64,000 nucleotides of DNA from Bacteroidota bacterium (GCA_021815405.1 JAKAGV010000012.1:1-64000); one strand, 5' to 3'; positions 44,037 through 53,573 are shown, counted from the stretch's first letter. Notes: generated by a model from the sequence alone, not told the origin. Program-made: numbers and translations.

Positions 44037-44528
44037 ATGAATACCGGACAAAGTTTATTAAGTATCGGTGCTATGATGCTTCTTTCAATTTTAGTCTTGC
44101 GAGTAAATAATACTTTTAACAATACGAGTACTGTACTTCAAGACTCTAAGCTGGGAATACTGGCAACTTCTATCGCCACGTCGCAGATAGAAGAAATAAG
44201 CCGGCTTGCTTTTGATGAGTGCACCGACAGTAATTCCACTAACAGTCTTTCAAGTTTAACTCCTCCGTCAAGCTTAGGACCGGAACCCGGTGAAACTTAT
44301 CCGAATTATAATGACGTTGATGACTATAATGGTTTTACAAAGACAGACACTTCCATGACTGCCGTCTTCAACATTTCATGCAGTGTTGTATATGTTTCAG
44401 ACACAAATCCCGACGTAGCATCATCGGTTCCAACGTGGAATAAAAAAATAACAATCACCGTTACAAGTCCGTCTATGATAGATACAATTCGCGCCTCAAC
44501 AATATACAGTTACTGGTATTTTAGGTAA
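44037..44528 (+). CDS. PilV-like putative minor pseudopilin (cassette 2, gene 1)
   Basis: The 163-residue paralog of the protein at 41439 begins MNTGQSLLSIGAMMLLSILV and has the same membrane helix followed by STVLQDSKLGILATSIATSQIEEISRLAFDE. The C-terminal domain shares SLGPEPGETYPNYNDVDDYNG and the closing STIYSYWYFR. As in copy 1 the +5 Glu of classical prepilins is absent. It starts a second cassette of the same order, implying duplication of the whole unit. The next gene begins five bases later. Confidence 0.66.
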   Translation: MNTGQSLLSIGAMMLLSILVLRVNNTFNNTSTVLQDSKLGILATSIATSQIEEISRLAFDECTDSNSTNSLSSLTPPSSLGPEPGETYPNYNDVDDYNGFTKTDTSMTAVFNISCSVVYVSDTNPDVASSVPTWNKKITITVTSPSMIDTIRASTIYSYWYFR

Positions 44529-44533
44529 TATTT

Positions 44534-45133
44534 ATGGGATCAACAACAATCTTAGATATAATAGGTTCGATTATTATTGGCGGTTTCATACTTCTAATTT
44601 TATACAGAACAAATGCTTCGGCAACGGAAAATACCTATAACAATGGAAGCGATTTGATCGTTCAGGAAGATATTACAACAATTGTCGAGATACTGGAAAA
44701 TGATTTCAGAAAAATCGGTTACTGTGAAGATTGGACTAAGATTCCCGATCCGACAAAATCAATTATCTATGCCGACACTTCAAGCATAAAATTTTTAACA
44801 GACACCCAGAACGATGGTACGGTAGATACGCTCTATTATTACCTGGGTCCTACAAGTGATTTGCCAAATACGCCTAATCCAAATGATAGAATTCTATATA
44901 GACAGGTTGATAACAATCCGCCGCAGGGAATCAGTCTCGGAGTAACAGAGTTTAACATGCTTTACTTTGGAGCGCTAGGAGATACTCTTAGCTTTCCCAT
45001 TGCTACCCCCGGAGCTATTGCAAGTATGCAAATAACTATTCGTGTCGAAAATTCAGCAGCTTATAATAATAAATATGAAGATGCCTTCTGGAGACAAATT
45101 CGTCTTGCAGCTAGAAATTTAAGGAATAGATAA
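44534..45133 (+). CDS. PilW-like putative minor pseudopilin (cassette 2, gene 2)
   Basis: A 199-residue protein, identical in length to its paralog at 41962. It begins MGSTTILDIIGSIIIGGFIL and shares NASATENTYNNGSDL, FRKIGYCEDW, LGPTSDLPNTPNPNDRILYR and the basic end AARNLRNR. Divergence between the copies is large outside these blocks, so the duplication is old and both copies have been kept open, which argues for function. Location is predicted at the inner membrane with the body outside. Confidence 0.66.
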   Translation: MGSTTILDIIGSIIIGGFILLILYRTNASATENTYNNGSDLIVQEDITTIVEILENDFRKIGYCEDWTKIPDPTKSIIYADTSSIKFLTDTQNDGTVDTLYYYLGPTSDLPNTPNPNDRILYRQVDNNPPQGISLGVTEFNMLYFGALGDTLSFPIATPGAIASMQITIRVENSAAYNNKYEDAFWRQIRLAARNLRNR

Positions 45134-45136
45134 TTT

Positions 45137-46348
45137 ATGAGTGGAAGAGCAATATTATTTTTGGTTCTCGGATTTAGTATTATCTACTTAATACTCGGTC
45201 TGAATTTCGGCAGATTGTCAACTGACTCGGTAAAAAATTATGTCACGTATTATTCAAGTACCAATGCTCATAATATAGCTGTCAGCGGAGCTAACTTAGC
45301 AGCCAATCAAATTTTCTTTGATCCTACATGGACGACTGGGTACACCAATGAAAATTATAACGGCGGCACTATGAACGTCAGCGTTAATGTTCTTGATGCT
45401 TTTAAGAACGTAAGACAAATAGTTTCTACAGGTACGTATCAAGGTTATTCTTCTACCGTAAAAGTCACATTGCAACCAAGTTCATTCTCTAAATTTGCAT
45501 ATTATTCTGTTTATGAAAATGGAATTTGGTGGGTAACGGGCGATACTGTTTTTGGTCCTTTTCATACACAAGACTATCTTAGAGTTGCCGGGCATCCTGT
45601 TTATGACGGCAAAGTTACAATATTGAAAAGCATAATTAAATACAACTATCAATCAAGTCCTATATTCAACGGAGGTTTTCAGCAAGGCGTTAATTTGCCT
45701 CTGCCAACTAATGGCGTTGCTAATCTTGAGAACGTCGCAAATTCAGGAGGTCATACTTTTACCGGGCATGATACGGTGTATTTAACTTTCGTAAAGGACA
45801 GCATCAGATACAGATTTGCTTATAACGCTCCGGAGACTACGGTGCTTACTTCATCATTCGCACCGAATGGAACTATAGTAGCAGATAACGCAGTATTAAG
45901 GATTAAAGGAACCGTTTCAGGACAGCTTACAGTCGGTGCTTCCGGTTCAAATGGATATGGAAATGTTTATATTGATGACAACGTTGTTTATAATTCTGAT
46001 CCGCGTACAAATCCCAATTCAACTGACCTTCTTGGAATTGTTGCTAAGAATAATGTATTAATTACAGATAACGTACCTAACCACAATGATGTAATTATCG
46101 ATGGGGCTATATACGCCGAGTCAGGTGGATTCGGAGCCCAGAATTATTCAACCAGACCAATCAGCGGTACAATTTATTTGCTCGGAGGAATAACTCAAAA
46201 CAGCAGGGCTGCCGTTGGAACGTTCAATTCTTATGGAATTGTTTCGGGATTTTATAAGAACTATCGATATGATAACCGCTTAATGCTCAGTTCACCGCCG
46301 TATTTTCCTAACACAGGTGCGTTTGAGATTGTTTCCTGGTATGAATAA
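45137..46348 (+). CDS. PilX-like protein with DUF4900-type beta domain (cassette 2, gene 3)
   Basis: The 403-residue paralog of the protein at 42573 has the N-terminal MSGRAILFLVLGFSIIYLIL helix, then YSSTNAHNIAVSGANLA, and the domain blocks GIWWVTGDTVFGPFHTQDYL, GHPVYDG, APNGTIVADNAVLRIKGTVS, LLGIVAKNNVLITDN, IYAESGGFGAQNYSTRP, LLGGITQNSRAAVG and a shared ending YDNRLMLSSPPYFPNTGAFE. Three bases separate it from gene 2. Nothing related to pilus ATPases, platform proteins or prepilin peptidase is present in the window. Confidence 0.66.
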   Translation: MSGRAILFLVLGFSIIYLILGLNFGRLSTDSVKNYVTYYSSTNAHNIAVSGANLAANQIFFDPTWTTGYTNENYNGGTMNVSVNVLDAFKNVRQIVSTGTYQGYSSTVKVTLQPSSFSKFAYYSVYENGIWWVTGDTVFGPFHTQDYLRVAGHPVYDGKVTILKSIIKYNYQSSPIFNGGFQQGVNLPLPTNGVANLENVANSGGHTFTGHDTVYLTFVKDSIRYRFAYNAPETTVLTSSFAPNGTIVADNAVLRIKGTVSGQLTVGASGSNGYGNVYIDDNVVYNSDPRTNPNSTDLLGIVAKNNVLITDNVPNHNDVIIDGAIYAESGGFGAQNYSTRPISGTIYLLGGITQNSRAAVGTFNSYGIVSGFYKNYRYDNRLMLSSPPYFPNTGAFEIVSWYE

Positions 46349-46590
46349 TTTTTTATAAACTAAAAAATAGTCGGTTAAAAGATCTTTCCAGATATTAAGT
46401 CTTCATTACGCAAAAAAAATTTATAATCTTTCAAATCGAAATATTTGAGTTTAATTCAAATTTAAAACCTTTCGTTAAGAGATTTGTTCCAGCAGATATT
46501 GCTGTGAATAAACGCTCAATCTAACTCGTTATAAAATCTTATCTTTGCCTATATAATTCCACTCAATCAAATGCAGGAGTAAATTAAATA

Positions 46591-47646
46591 ATGCAAAATC
46601 TCTTAAATGAAACTTTTCTAGGCAACAGTATTTGGCAATACATTTCGGCAGTTATCGTTTTAATTATCGGAATAACAGCGGTAAAAATATTTAAGAAGAT
46701 TGTACTGCATAAGCTTAAAAGCTGGGCTGAAAAAACCAAAACTCATATTGATAATTTACTGTTAAGAGAAAGTGAGAAGACAGTAATCCCTCTTCTCTAT
46801 TACGGCGCCGTTTACCTTGCTGTTACCTCATTAACATTAAATTCAAAAATTGGAAAGTTCATTGATTATACATCGATCATTCTTGTTACATTCTTTTCCA
46901 TCAGGCTTTTTACATCGTTCTTAAACTTTGGTCTCAATATTTTTCTTAGCAAACGCGGTACAGCAGAATCCAGAAAGAAAGAATTAAGAGGGATCAGTAC
47001 TATTCTGAATATCCTAATTTGGATTTTCGGCATTATGTTTCTTCTCGAAAATCTCGGCTTCAATATCGGGACTATCATTGCAGGCTTGGGAATCGGCGGT
47101 ATTGCAATTGCGCTAGCTGCGCAGACAATCCTGGGCGATTTGTTCAGCTACTTTGTAATTTTTTTAGATCGTCCTTTTGAGATCGGCGATTTTATTACTG
47201 TTGGTGATAAAGCCGGCTCAGTTGAGTACATCGGAATTAAAACCACAAGGTTACGGGCTATCGGCGGCGAGCAGCTTGTCTTTTCAAACAAGGATCTTAC
47301 AAATTCGCGCATCCATAATTATAAAAAAATGCAAAAGAGGCGCGTAGTTTTTACTCTCGGAGTAACATATCAGGCAACTGCCGAGCAGCTTAAAGCAATT
47401 CCCAAAATTGTTAAAGAAGCAATCGAGGGGCAGGAAGATGTTACATTCGATCGGGCTCACTTTGCCAATTATGGTGACTCAAGCCTGAACTTTGAATGCG
47501 TTTATTATGTTATCAGTGCCGATTATACAAAATATATGGACATTCAGCAGGCTATCAATCTAAAAATTTATACGGAATTTGCAAATCTTGGTGTTGAATT
47601 TGCTTATCCGACAAGAACAGTTTTTATTTCAAAAGATGTTGAATAG
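46591..47646 (+). CDS. MscS-family small-conductance mechanosensitive channel
   Basis: A 351-residue inner-membrane protein with an N-terminal membrane helix, two more helices (about 65-80 and 88-112) and the pore helix GLGIGGIAIALAAQTILGDL (about 158-178) of MscS channels. The cytoplasmic beta domain (IVFLDRPFEIGDFITVGDKAG...VEYIGIKTTRLR and an S-N-K-D-L motif) and the alpha/beta C-terminal domain follow. It would release solutes on osmotic downshock. The ATG is preceded by AGGAGTAAAT. Monocistronic. Confidence 0.93.
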   Translation: MQNLLNETFLGNSIWQYISAVIVLIIGITAVKIFKKIVLHKLKSWAEKTKTHIDNLLLRESEKTVIPLLYYGAVYLAVTSLTLNSKIGKFIDYTSIILVTFFSIRLFTSFLNFGLNIFLSKRGTAESRKKELRGISTILNILIWIFGIMFLLENLGFNIGTIIAGLGIGGIAIALAAQTILGDLFSYFVIFLDRPFEIGDFITVGDKAGSVEYIGIKTTRLRAIGGEQLVFSNKDLTNSRIHNYKKMQKRRVVFTLGVTYQATAEQLKAIPKIVKEAIEGQEDVTFDRAHFANYGDSSLNFECVYYVISADYTKYMDIQQAINLKIYTEFANLGVEFAYPTRTVFISKDVE

Positions 47647-47718
47647 AGATTTTGTTTATCAAGTTTTTCTTATTATATAAACGATATTTATTCAGAGATA
47701 AATTGCTGGGAGGTATTT

Positions 47719-48073
47719 ATGGGATTAGCATTTATCGACGGCAAAGTGAAAGCTGACTTCAGTAAAGAAATCAATGCCAGATTTTTTTGTTGATAGCGGT
47801 GCATCCCTAACATTGCTGACAAACTAACATCGTAAAGAACTCGGTCTCAAGCCAAGAAGAATAATGAAATTTACACTTGCAAACGGCGAGGTAATAAAGC
47901 GGAATGTATCGGAATGTTAAATTATCTTACCGTTGGGCGAAGAGCATGCGCCAGTTATTTTTGGTGAAGAAAGAGATACTCCTTTACTAGGAGTCATAAC
48001 TCTTGAGATACTTGGCTTGAAGCTTAATCTGTTCCAAAGAACACTTGAACCGATGAAGATGATGCATGCATAA
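47719..48073 (+). pseudogene. Broken retropepsin-like aspartic protease gene
   Basis: From an ATG with a strong GGGAGGT site the frame reads GLAFIDGKVKADFSKEINA and stops after RFFC because of a seven-T run. Removing one T restores FFVDSGASLTLL, the DSG active-site motif of clan AA (retropepsin-like) proteases. Two further in-frame TAA codons (near 47826 and 47919) interrupt it, after which ELGLKPRRIMKFTLANG and PLLGVITLEILGLKLN continue to the natural stop. One frameshift and two stops make expression of an active enzyme unlikely; about 118 codons originally. Confidence 0.85.
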
Positions 48074-48123
48074 AAATTGGAACTGATAATTGTCGAATGA
48101 CTACTAGACAATGGCAATAAGAA

Positions 48124-50514
48124 TTACCTTCTATTATGTTCTTCAAGTATTGCATTAGCTTTTGGTTTGTAGAGAAGATGATAGAGTACATCAAGATAAG
48201 CCGTCAACTCTTCCATTTCTATATGAGTTGTATATTTCCAGAAGCCGTAAATCTTGGCAAGGGATAAAAGATTTTTCGAGTACAATTCCCAATTGTAAGC
48301 AGTATCTACTCTCTTTATTGCTTTAGATGAAATCTTATCCCAGTATGCGGAATCGTTCTTGCACTTTTTAATGAATTCGAGAATTATATTGGAAGACTCG
48401 GCACCGTTAACAGGATCAATATGAAATCCTGAAACATGATCTTGAATAATTTCCAGCGGACCTCCGTACAAAGTTGCAAACACCGGCAAGCCGGATCTCA
48501 TAGCTTCCAGCACTGTTAAACCGAAGCCTTCAAACAATGCAGGCTGCACAAAAATTCCTTTATGATCGGCTATAACACGGTAAACTTCACCGGTTTGGTC
48601 TTTTCTAAAAAGCTTACCTATCCATCTAATTTTTTTCTGAAGTCTGTACTGCTCAATCAGATGATGCATCCATTTGATTTGTTCTTTCTCCTCGCCGTCA
48701 TCGGATTTATTTTCATCAATCTTTCCTGCAACAATAATTAAATTAGAAACCTCCTGTAGTTTAGAATTTTCTCCAAACCAGTTAACCAAACCGGTTATAT
48801 TCTTAATCCTATCTAATCTTGATAAAGAAAAGATTGGAACAAGGTCGGGATTCTCCAATTTACCGTACACTTCGTTATCAGAAATATTTTCAAATAGAAG
48901 TGAATTAAGTTCATCGCGAATTGCTTTAATTCTTTCAGCTTCATTTGTAAATGGAAAAAATATTTTTGTATTCACACCGGGAGGAACTATGTTAAACTTC
49001 GGATTAAATAAATTAATTCCGCCTTCAACACGATACAGTTCAGGCATGGTAAAGTTCACGTAAGATTCATATTGACCAATGCTTTCATCGGTACCGGCAA
49101 TTTCCTGAAAGGTTGAAGTGATGACTATATTTGCCGCATTCATCGCAATTAAATCTGCTGTGAATTGAATTGAAAAATTATAAAACTGTTCCATTCCCTT
49201 CCAATAAAGTGCAGCATAAAGATACTTGCTTTTCTCGAGTGCATGTGCAATGCTGCATTGAGTAACTCCAAACTTTCTTGCAAGCATATAAGCTACCATG
49301 TTGCCGTCGGAGTAATTGCCAATTATAAAATCTGGTCTGTCCCCAAACTCAGCAAGCAGTCCTTTGTGAGCATCCTCGGCAAAGCCTTCCAGATAAGGCC
49401 AGACTTCAAACCTAGAAATCCAATTGTCTGTCACTTTTTTATTATGCTCTCTGAAAGGTATGCGAAGTATCCAGCAATTTTCCGTTTCGTGGACTTTCTC
49501 CAATCTCTGGTTGGATTTTGTCTGTCCGGCATTTGGAATAAGTCTTGTTAAAATTATGATTTTCGGTTTTGCATCCAATCCGGATTCATTAAGTGATTTT
49601 ATCATTTCTTTCTCAAGAGCTTTTACCTGGTCAAGTATGTAAACAACCTGCCCACCGGTATCCGGCATTCCAAGAACATTTTCCTGACCAAAATATCCGT
49701 GAGGAGAAATAATTGCAATTTTGAAAATCATCGGAATGCGGGAAAGAAATTTTTTAAGTGAATCATGATCGGGGAATTGAAGCAAGCCGTCAAGAATTTC
49801 AAGACTTTCAATAATCTTTCCGGCGGTGTTTCCCAGACCAGGCTCAAAGCCGATCTGCCTAAGGTCATGAATAAAATTCTTATAAGGCTCATCTTCCGGT
49901 TTTTCACGCAGGAAGTTCAGCGCCCTTTCAATACTTTTATTCAACTGCTCAAAGTTTTTTATCATTCCGTTTAAAATTAACTGCTGCGATTTATACTTAT
50001 GAACGAAAAGAAAATCGAACAAAGCTCTGGAAAGTTTTTCGGGCTGCATAAACAGTGTACTTGAAAGATAACGGTTCAGGAAGTCAACGCCGCGACCGAT
50101 ATTTTTATATTCGCGTATGCTGGGGAATTTTCCGTAGAAAGTCTCAAAGTCAATTGTCAAGAGATCGTCGCGGTAATCCGGACTTACAAAGTACTCTTTT
50201 ATTAAAAGAAATTCATGAACATTTATTTGCTCGAAAAACAATTCTTCCAGGTTGAAATGAATAAAACACGGAGAGGCTATTTTTTCTCTTATCTCAAAAT
50301 AAATATTATGGTCGCTAACTATGGCTTCGTTAATCCGTTTTATAATTTCTTCAATCTCTTTATTATCAACGTTACTGTCTTTTTTGTTTTCTTCCCAGAT
50401 ATCGAGAAGATTTCCTTTTACAAGCAGCTTATTCTCACTTGAAGCTACCCGGTTAAAATAACTAAACAGTTCTTTTTTGTTTTCTTCAATTTGTGTGTTC
50501 AAATCCTTTGTCAT
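48124..50514 (-). CDS. Sucrose synthase
   Basis: GT-B glycosyltransferase (GT4) that reversibly interconverts sucrose + NDP and NDP-glucose + fructose; cytoplasmic. The 796 residues have the N-terminal regulatory/EPBD region (about 1-260) typical of sucrose synthases, then IISPHGYFGQENVLGMPDTG (about 269-288) and GGQVVYILDQVKALE. The nucleotide domain follows with ADYRIxxG-type text and the E-X7-E motif EGFGLTVLEAMRSGLP. The start ATG with TTGGAGATGG before it overlaps the end of the upstream SPS gene by 29 bases. It is the last gene of the operon; a weak ATTGTC/GACAAT stem lies shortly after the stop. Confidence 0.96.
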   Translation of the reverse strand: MTKDLNTQIEENKKELFSYFNRVASSENKLLVKGNLLDIWEENKKDSNVDNKEIEEIIKRINEAIVSDHNIYFEIREKIASPCFIHFNLEELFFEQINVHEFLLIKEYFVSPDYRDDLLTIDFETFYGKFPSIREYKNIGRGVDFLNRYLSSTLFMQPEKLSRALFDFLFVHKYKSQQLILNGMIKNFEQLNKSIERALNFLREKPEDEPYKNFIHDLRQIGFEPGLGNTAGKIIESLEILDGLLQFPDHDSLKKFLSRIPMIFKIAIISPHGYFGQENVLGMPDTGGQVVYILDQVKALEKEMIKSLNESGLDAKPKIIILTRLIPNAGQTKSNQRLEKVHETENCWILRIPFREHNKKVTDNWISRFEVWPYLEGFAEDAHKGLLAEFGDRPDFIIGNYSDGNMVAYMLARKFGVTQCSIAHALEKSKYLYAALYWKGMEQFYNFSIQFTADLIAMNAANIVITSTFQEIAGTDESIGQYESYVNFTMPELYRVEGGINLFNPKFNIVPPGVNTKIFFPFTNEAERIKAIRDELNSLLFENISDNEVYGKLENPDLVPIFSLSRLDRIKNITGLVNWFGENSKLQEVSNLIIVAGKIDENKSDDGEEKEQIKWMHHLIEQYRLQKKIRWIGKLFRKDQTGEVYRVIADHKGIFVQPALFEGFGLTVLEAMRSGLPVFATLYGGPLEIIQDHVSGFHIDPVNGAESSNIILEFIKKCKNDSAYWDKISSKAIKRVDTAYNWELYSKNLLSLAKIYGFWKYTTHIEMEELTAYLDVLYHLLYKPKANAILEEHNRR

Positions 50515-52687
50515 TATCCATCTCCAATCCGCTGTTCAAAAAATTATAATGCCGGATGCCTTCAATTATTCCTCCGGCATACGGTTTATTTGCAAAATAA
50601 ATTTTTTTACTGTCTCTTAAATTTTCCATTTCGGGGCTGTAGTTAGAAACCACAACGCCGAGAAGCTCGCCTTTTAGCATTTCTCTGTCGTTGCCGGAGT
50701 CACCGGCAGCTAAAATATTTTCGAATGGTATATCCCATCTGTATGCAAGGTAACGAACTGCTTTCCCTTTTGATGCTCTGTAAGGAAGAACATCCAGATA
50801 GCGTCCGCTGCTGTATATTATATTCACCTTTAATTTATTTTTTGATAATTCTTCTTTTACTGCAAGAAGCTGTTCAGGATTTTCATCAAGGAAATAACTT
50901 ATCTTAAATTTTCTCTGAGTCCCTTCTTCCTGAAATTTTAAAAAGCTGAATTTCGACAACACCTCTAATATCCTTTCCCGCTTCCATTGATTTGAAATAT
51001 GAGCATCCCAGCCTTTGGAATAAATTAATCTTCCGGTATAATTGTAATAAATCTCAGTGCCGACTGAAGAAATTATTACATCAGGAAGCGGGACTTTATT
51101 CTCTTCAAGTGATGATACAGTTGATTCTACTGTTCTGCCGGTAGCAACAGCAAATCCAATTTTATTTCTGTTGGCTTTCATTAGGCAGATAAATTCATTT
51201 AATGCTTTATCATCCCCCAGCAAAGTATGATCAATATCCGTAACGATTAATTTTTCCACTTGCATTAATCTTCTGCCGACATCTGCAAATGATTCCGGTT
51301 TTTCTTTTATTACATGAGGAAGCTGCGAAATTTCATTTAGATATTTATCCGTATGAGCTTTCCATGAATAAAACTTCCTAACATTTTTTATTCCATTTTC
51401 GGAAAATTCATTCCAGAGATTTTTATTATCAATAATCTTATTCAATGCCGCAGCAATGTTCTTTGGATCGGAAACATCAACAAGAATTCCATTCCGACAA
51501 TTTGCAATTATATCTCTCGGACCGCCGTCATCTGTAGCAACCACCGGAACACCGGCTGCAGCGGCTTCAATTAAGGTTAAACCAAACGGCTCCGTTAAGG
51601 CAGCATTTACAAAAACTCCGCCAGTCTCTGCAGCAATTCTGTATAGCTCGGGTACTTCATGTTCCTGTTCGTGTTTCTTGGGAATTGCCATCTTGCCGTA
51701 TAGATTATACTTATCCATCAGCAATAAAATTTCCGTAAGCACTTCGCGTTCATTCTCTTCCATAGATTGAATATCTTCCCTAATGCCGGCAAAGATGGCA
51801 AGGTTTGCCTTCTTCTGAAGTTCTTTATCTTCGCCGAATGCAGTAATCAAACCTGAAATATTTTTTTTCTTTGCGGGTCGGCAAAGAGTGAGTATCAGCG
51901 GTTTGTTTACATCTACAAAAAAGCGGAGAAGCTTTTGGGTTATTAATTCTTTAATCTTTAACGCTTCTTTTTGAATTGAGTCCCTTTCGTTAAACGGAAA
52001 AAATTTTTCAAGGTCAACCCCCGGCGGAATTACTCTAAACTTTTCCGAAACGGTATTATTATATTCCTCATATTGTTTTTGAATTTCCTGTCGAGTGCTT
52101 GTTATTATCAGATCGGCAGAATGCAGGACATCTTCTTCAACATCTATTCGACGGCTTATTTTATAGCGCTTCTCAATCTCTTCCATTTCCATTCCTTCAT
52201 CAAGAAGTTTTCTAAGCTTTGCTCTTCCTAAAGAATGTCCGGTATGTATAAACGGAATGCCGAAAAAATTTGAAAGCTCGCTACAGACATAGCCCGCATC
52301 GGCATAGTGGCTGTGAATTATGTCCGGCAGTCTGCCGGTTGATTTGATGTACTTAATACTCTTATCGATGAATTCTTCCAGATGGCTCCAGAGTAATTCT
52401 TTGCGAATATATTTGCCGCCGCCGCAGCGGATGCGGATTATACTTAATTTATCATTTATTTTTTCTACCGGCTTAGCGTAATCCTTTGAGACGTTATTAT
52501 CATTTATCCATCTGGTAACGAGTTCAACTTTTCCAACTCGATCATCTATGCTTAAAGTATTTGCAAGCTCGAGGACGTACTTAGTCTGTCCGCCAGTATC
52601 TGCATCTCTTCCAAGCTCAAGGTCATGTCCTCTAATTAAGCCGTGGATGCTGTATAACTGAATATATAGTTTTTTGTCTTCATGCAT
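50486..52687 (-). CDS. Sucrose-phosphate synthase fused to sucrose-phosphate phosphatase
   Basis: A bifunctional enzyme: residues about 1-465 form the GT4 synthase making sucrose-6-phosphate from NDP-glucose and fructose-6-phosphate, with DADTGGQTKYVLELANTL (28-45), HTGHSLGRAK and the E-X7-E region EPFGLTLIEAAAAGVP. Residues about 475-733 form a HAD phosphatase with catalytic DIDHT (Asp484, Asp486), ATGRT, and GDSGNDREML (662-671), which removes the phosphate. Direct fusion makes sucrose formation effectively irreversible. The gene starts within the end of the kinase gene (eight-base overlap) and overlaps the sucrose synthase gene by 29 bases. Confidence 0.95.
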   Translation of the reverse strand: MHEDKKLYIQLYSIHGLIRGHDLELGRDADTGGQTKYVLELANTLSIDDRVGKVELVTRWINDNNVSKDYAKPVEKINDKLSIIRIRCGGGKYIRKELLWSHLEEFIDKSIKYIKSTGRLPDIIHSHYADAGYVCSELSNFFGIPFIHTGHSLGRAKLRKLLDEGMEMEEIEKRYKISRRIDVEEDVLHSADLIITSTRQEIQKQYEEYNNTVSEKFRVIPPGVDLEKFFPFNERDSIQKEALKIKELITQKLLRFFVDVNKPLILTLCRPAKKKNISGLITAFGEDKELQKKANLAIFAGIREDIQSMEENEREVLTEILLLMDKYNLYGKMAIPKKHEQEHEVPELYRIAAETGGVFVNAALTEPFGLTLIEAAAAGVPVVATDDGGPRDIIANCRNGILVDVSDPKNIAAALNKIIDNKNLWNEFSENGIKNVRKFYSWKAHTDKYLNEISQLPHVIKEKPESFADVGRRLMQVEKLIVTDIDHTLLGDDKALNEFICLMKANRNKIGFAVATGRTVESTVSSLEENKVPLPDVIISSVGTEIYYNYTGRLIYSKGWDAHISNQWKRERILEVLSKFSFLKFQEEGTQRKFKISYFLDENPEQLLAVKEELSKNKLKVNIIYSSGRYLDVLPYRASKGKAVRYLAYRWDIPFENILAAGDSGNDREMLKGELLGVVVSNYSPEMENLRDSKKIYFANKPYAGGIIEGIRHYNFLNSGLEMDNDKGFEHTN

Positions 52688-53573
52688 TTATAAACTCCTC
52701 TTTGTATTTAATATAGAATTCGTCGTTATCCGGAAGCGCCCCCTGAATTCCTACAATGTCCGATGCAAATCCGGCTGCAAGCTTATTTATCTTTTGGATC
52801 TCCCAGCCTTCAAGATAACCGAGGCATAGTATTGCTGCATAAGCATCTCCTGCGCCAACCGTATCTACAACCTTCTTCGCTTCTGCTTTTTGATAATCGT
52901 TTTTTCCCAGAGAATATAATAGCGCGCCGCGTTCTCCCAAAGTAACGCAGACCAGTTCAATCTCAAATGTTTCTGAAATAATCTTAGCAAGACTAACTTC
53001 ATCAACATCCCGGTTTATGAACAATTTGTTAAGCAGGTTAAGTTCTTCATCATTCAACTTAAGAACATTTGAAGCTTTAAGTGATTCTTCAATTATTTCC
53101 TTTGAATAAAAATTTTGGCGGATATTCAAATCGCAGAAAAGTTTTTTCTTCTTATTAAATAATGACCGAAGTGTCATTCGCGATTTCTCATTTCTTTGCA
53201 CCAAAGTTCCGAAGTAAAGACAATCCGTATCGTTTTCAATTAAGTTGTAAAGTCTCTCTTCCTGTTCAATAAAATCATATGCGCTGTTAGAGGCAATCTT
53301 CCAGTGTGGAATTTTATTTTCATCAAGATTAGCGTAAGCGGCGCCTGTCGGATGATCATTATCTATTTGAATAAATCGAGTCAGTAGGTCATTTGATCTC
53401 ATAAACCCAATAATCTCATCGCCCATAGGGTCGCTGCCGATCCGGCTTATAAAATTTCCGTTGCCTGTAATTTCTTTTACATGGTAGATAAAATTAAATG
53501 GAGCGCCACCAATCTTTCTGCCATCGGGGTAGACGTCAAATAAAACTTCCCCGAATGAAGTTATTCTTTTCAT
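52680..53573 (-). CDS. PfkB-family fructokinase of the sucrose operon
   Basis: A ribokinase-fold sugar kinase of 297 residues with GEVLFDVYPDGRKIGGAPFN at the N-terminus, the FGTLVQRNEKSR region and the C-terminal PfkB signature VVDTVGAGDAYAAILCLG (catalytic Asp243). Its position as first gene of an operon with sucrose-phosphate synthase and sucrose synthase indicates fructose as substrate: it would recycle fructose released by sucrose synthase to fructose-6-phosphate. The kinase sequence alone does not prove specificity. Confidence 0.9.
   Translation of the reverse strand: MKRITSFGEVLFDVYPDGRKIGGAPFNFIYHVKEITGNGNFISRIGSDPMGDEIIGFMRSNDLLTRFIQIDNDHPTGAAYANLDENKIPHWKIASNSAYDFIEQEERLYNLIENDTDCLYFGTLVQRNEKSRMTLRSLFNKKKKLFCDLNIRQNFYSKEIIEESLKASNVLKLNDEELNLLNKLFINRDVDEVSLAKIISETFEIELVCVTLGERGALLYSLGKNDYQKAEAKKVVDTVGAGDAYAAILCLGYLEGWEIQKINKLAAGFASDIVGIQGALPDNDEFYIKYKEEFINA

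Noticed and set aside
48089-48112. Terminator after sucrose synthase (ATTGTC / GACAAT)
   Set aside because: Only six base pairs, long loop and no T-run.
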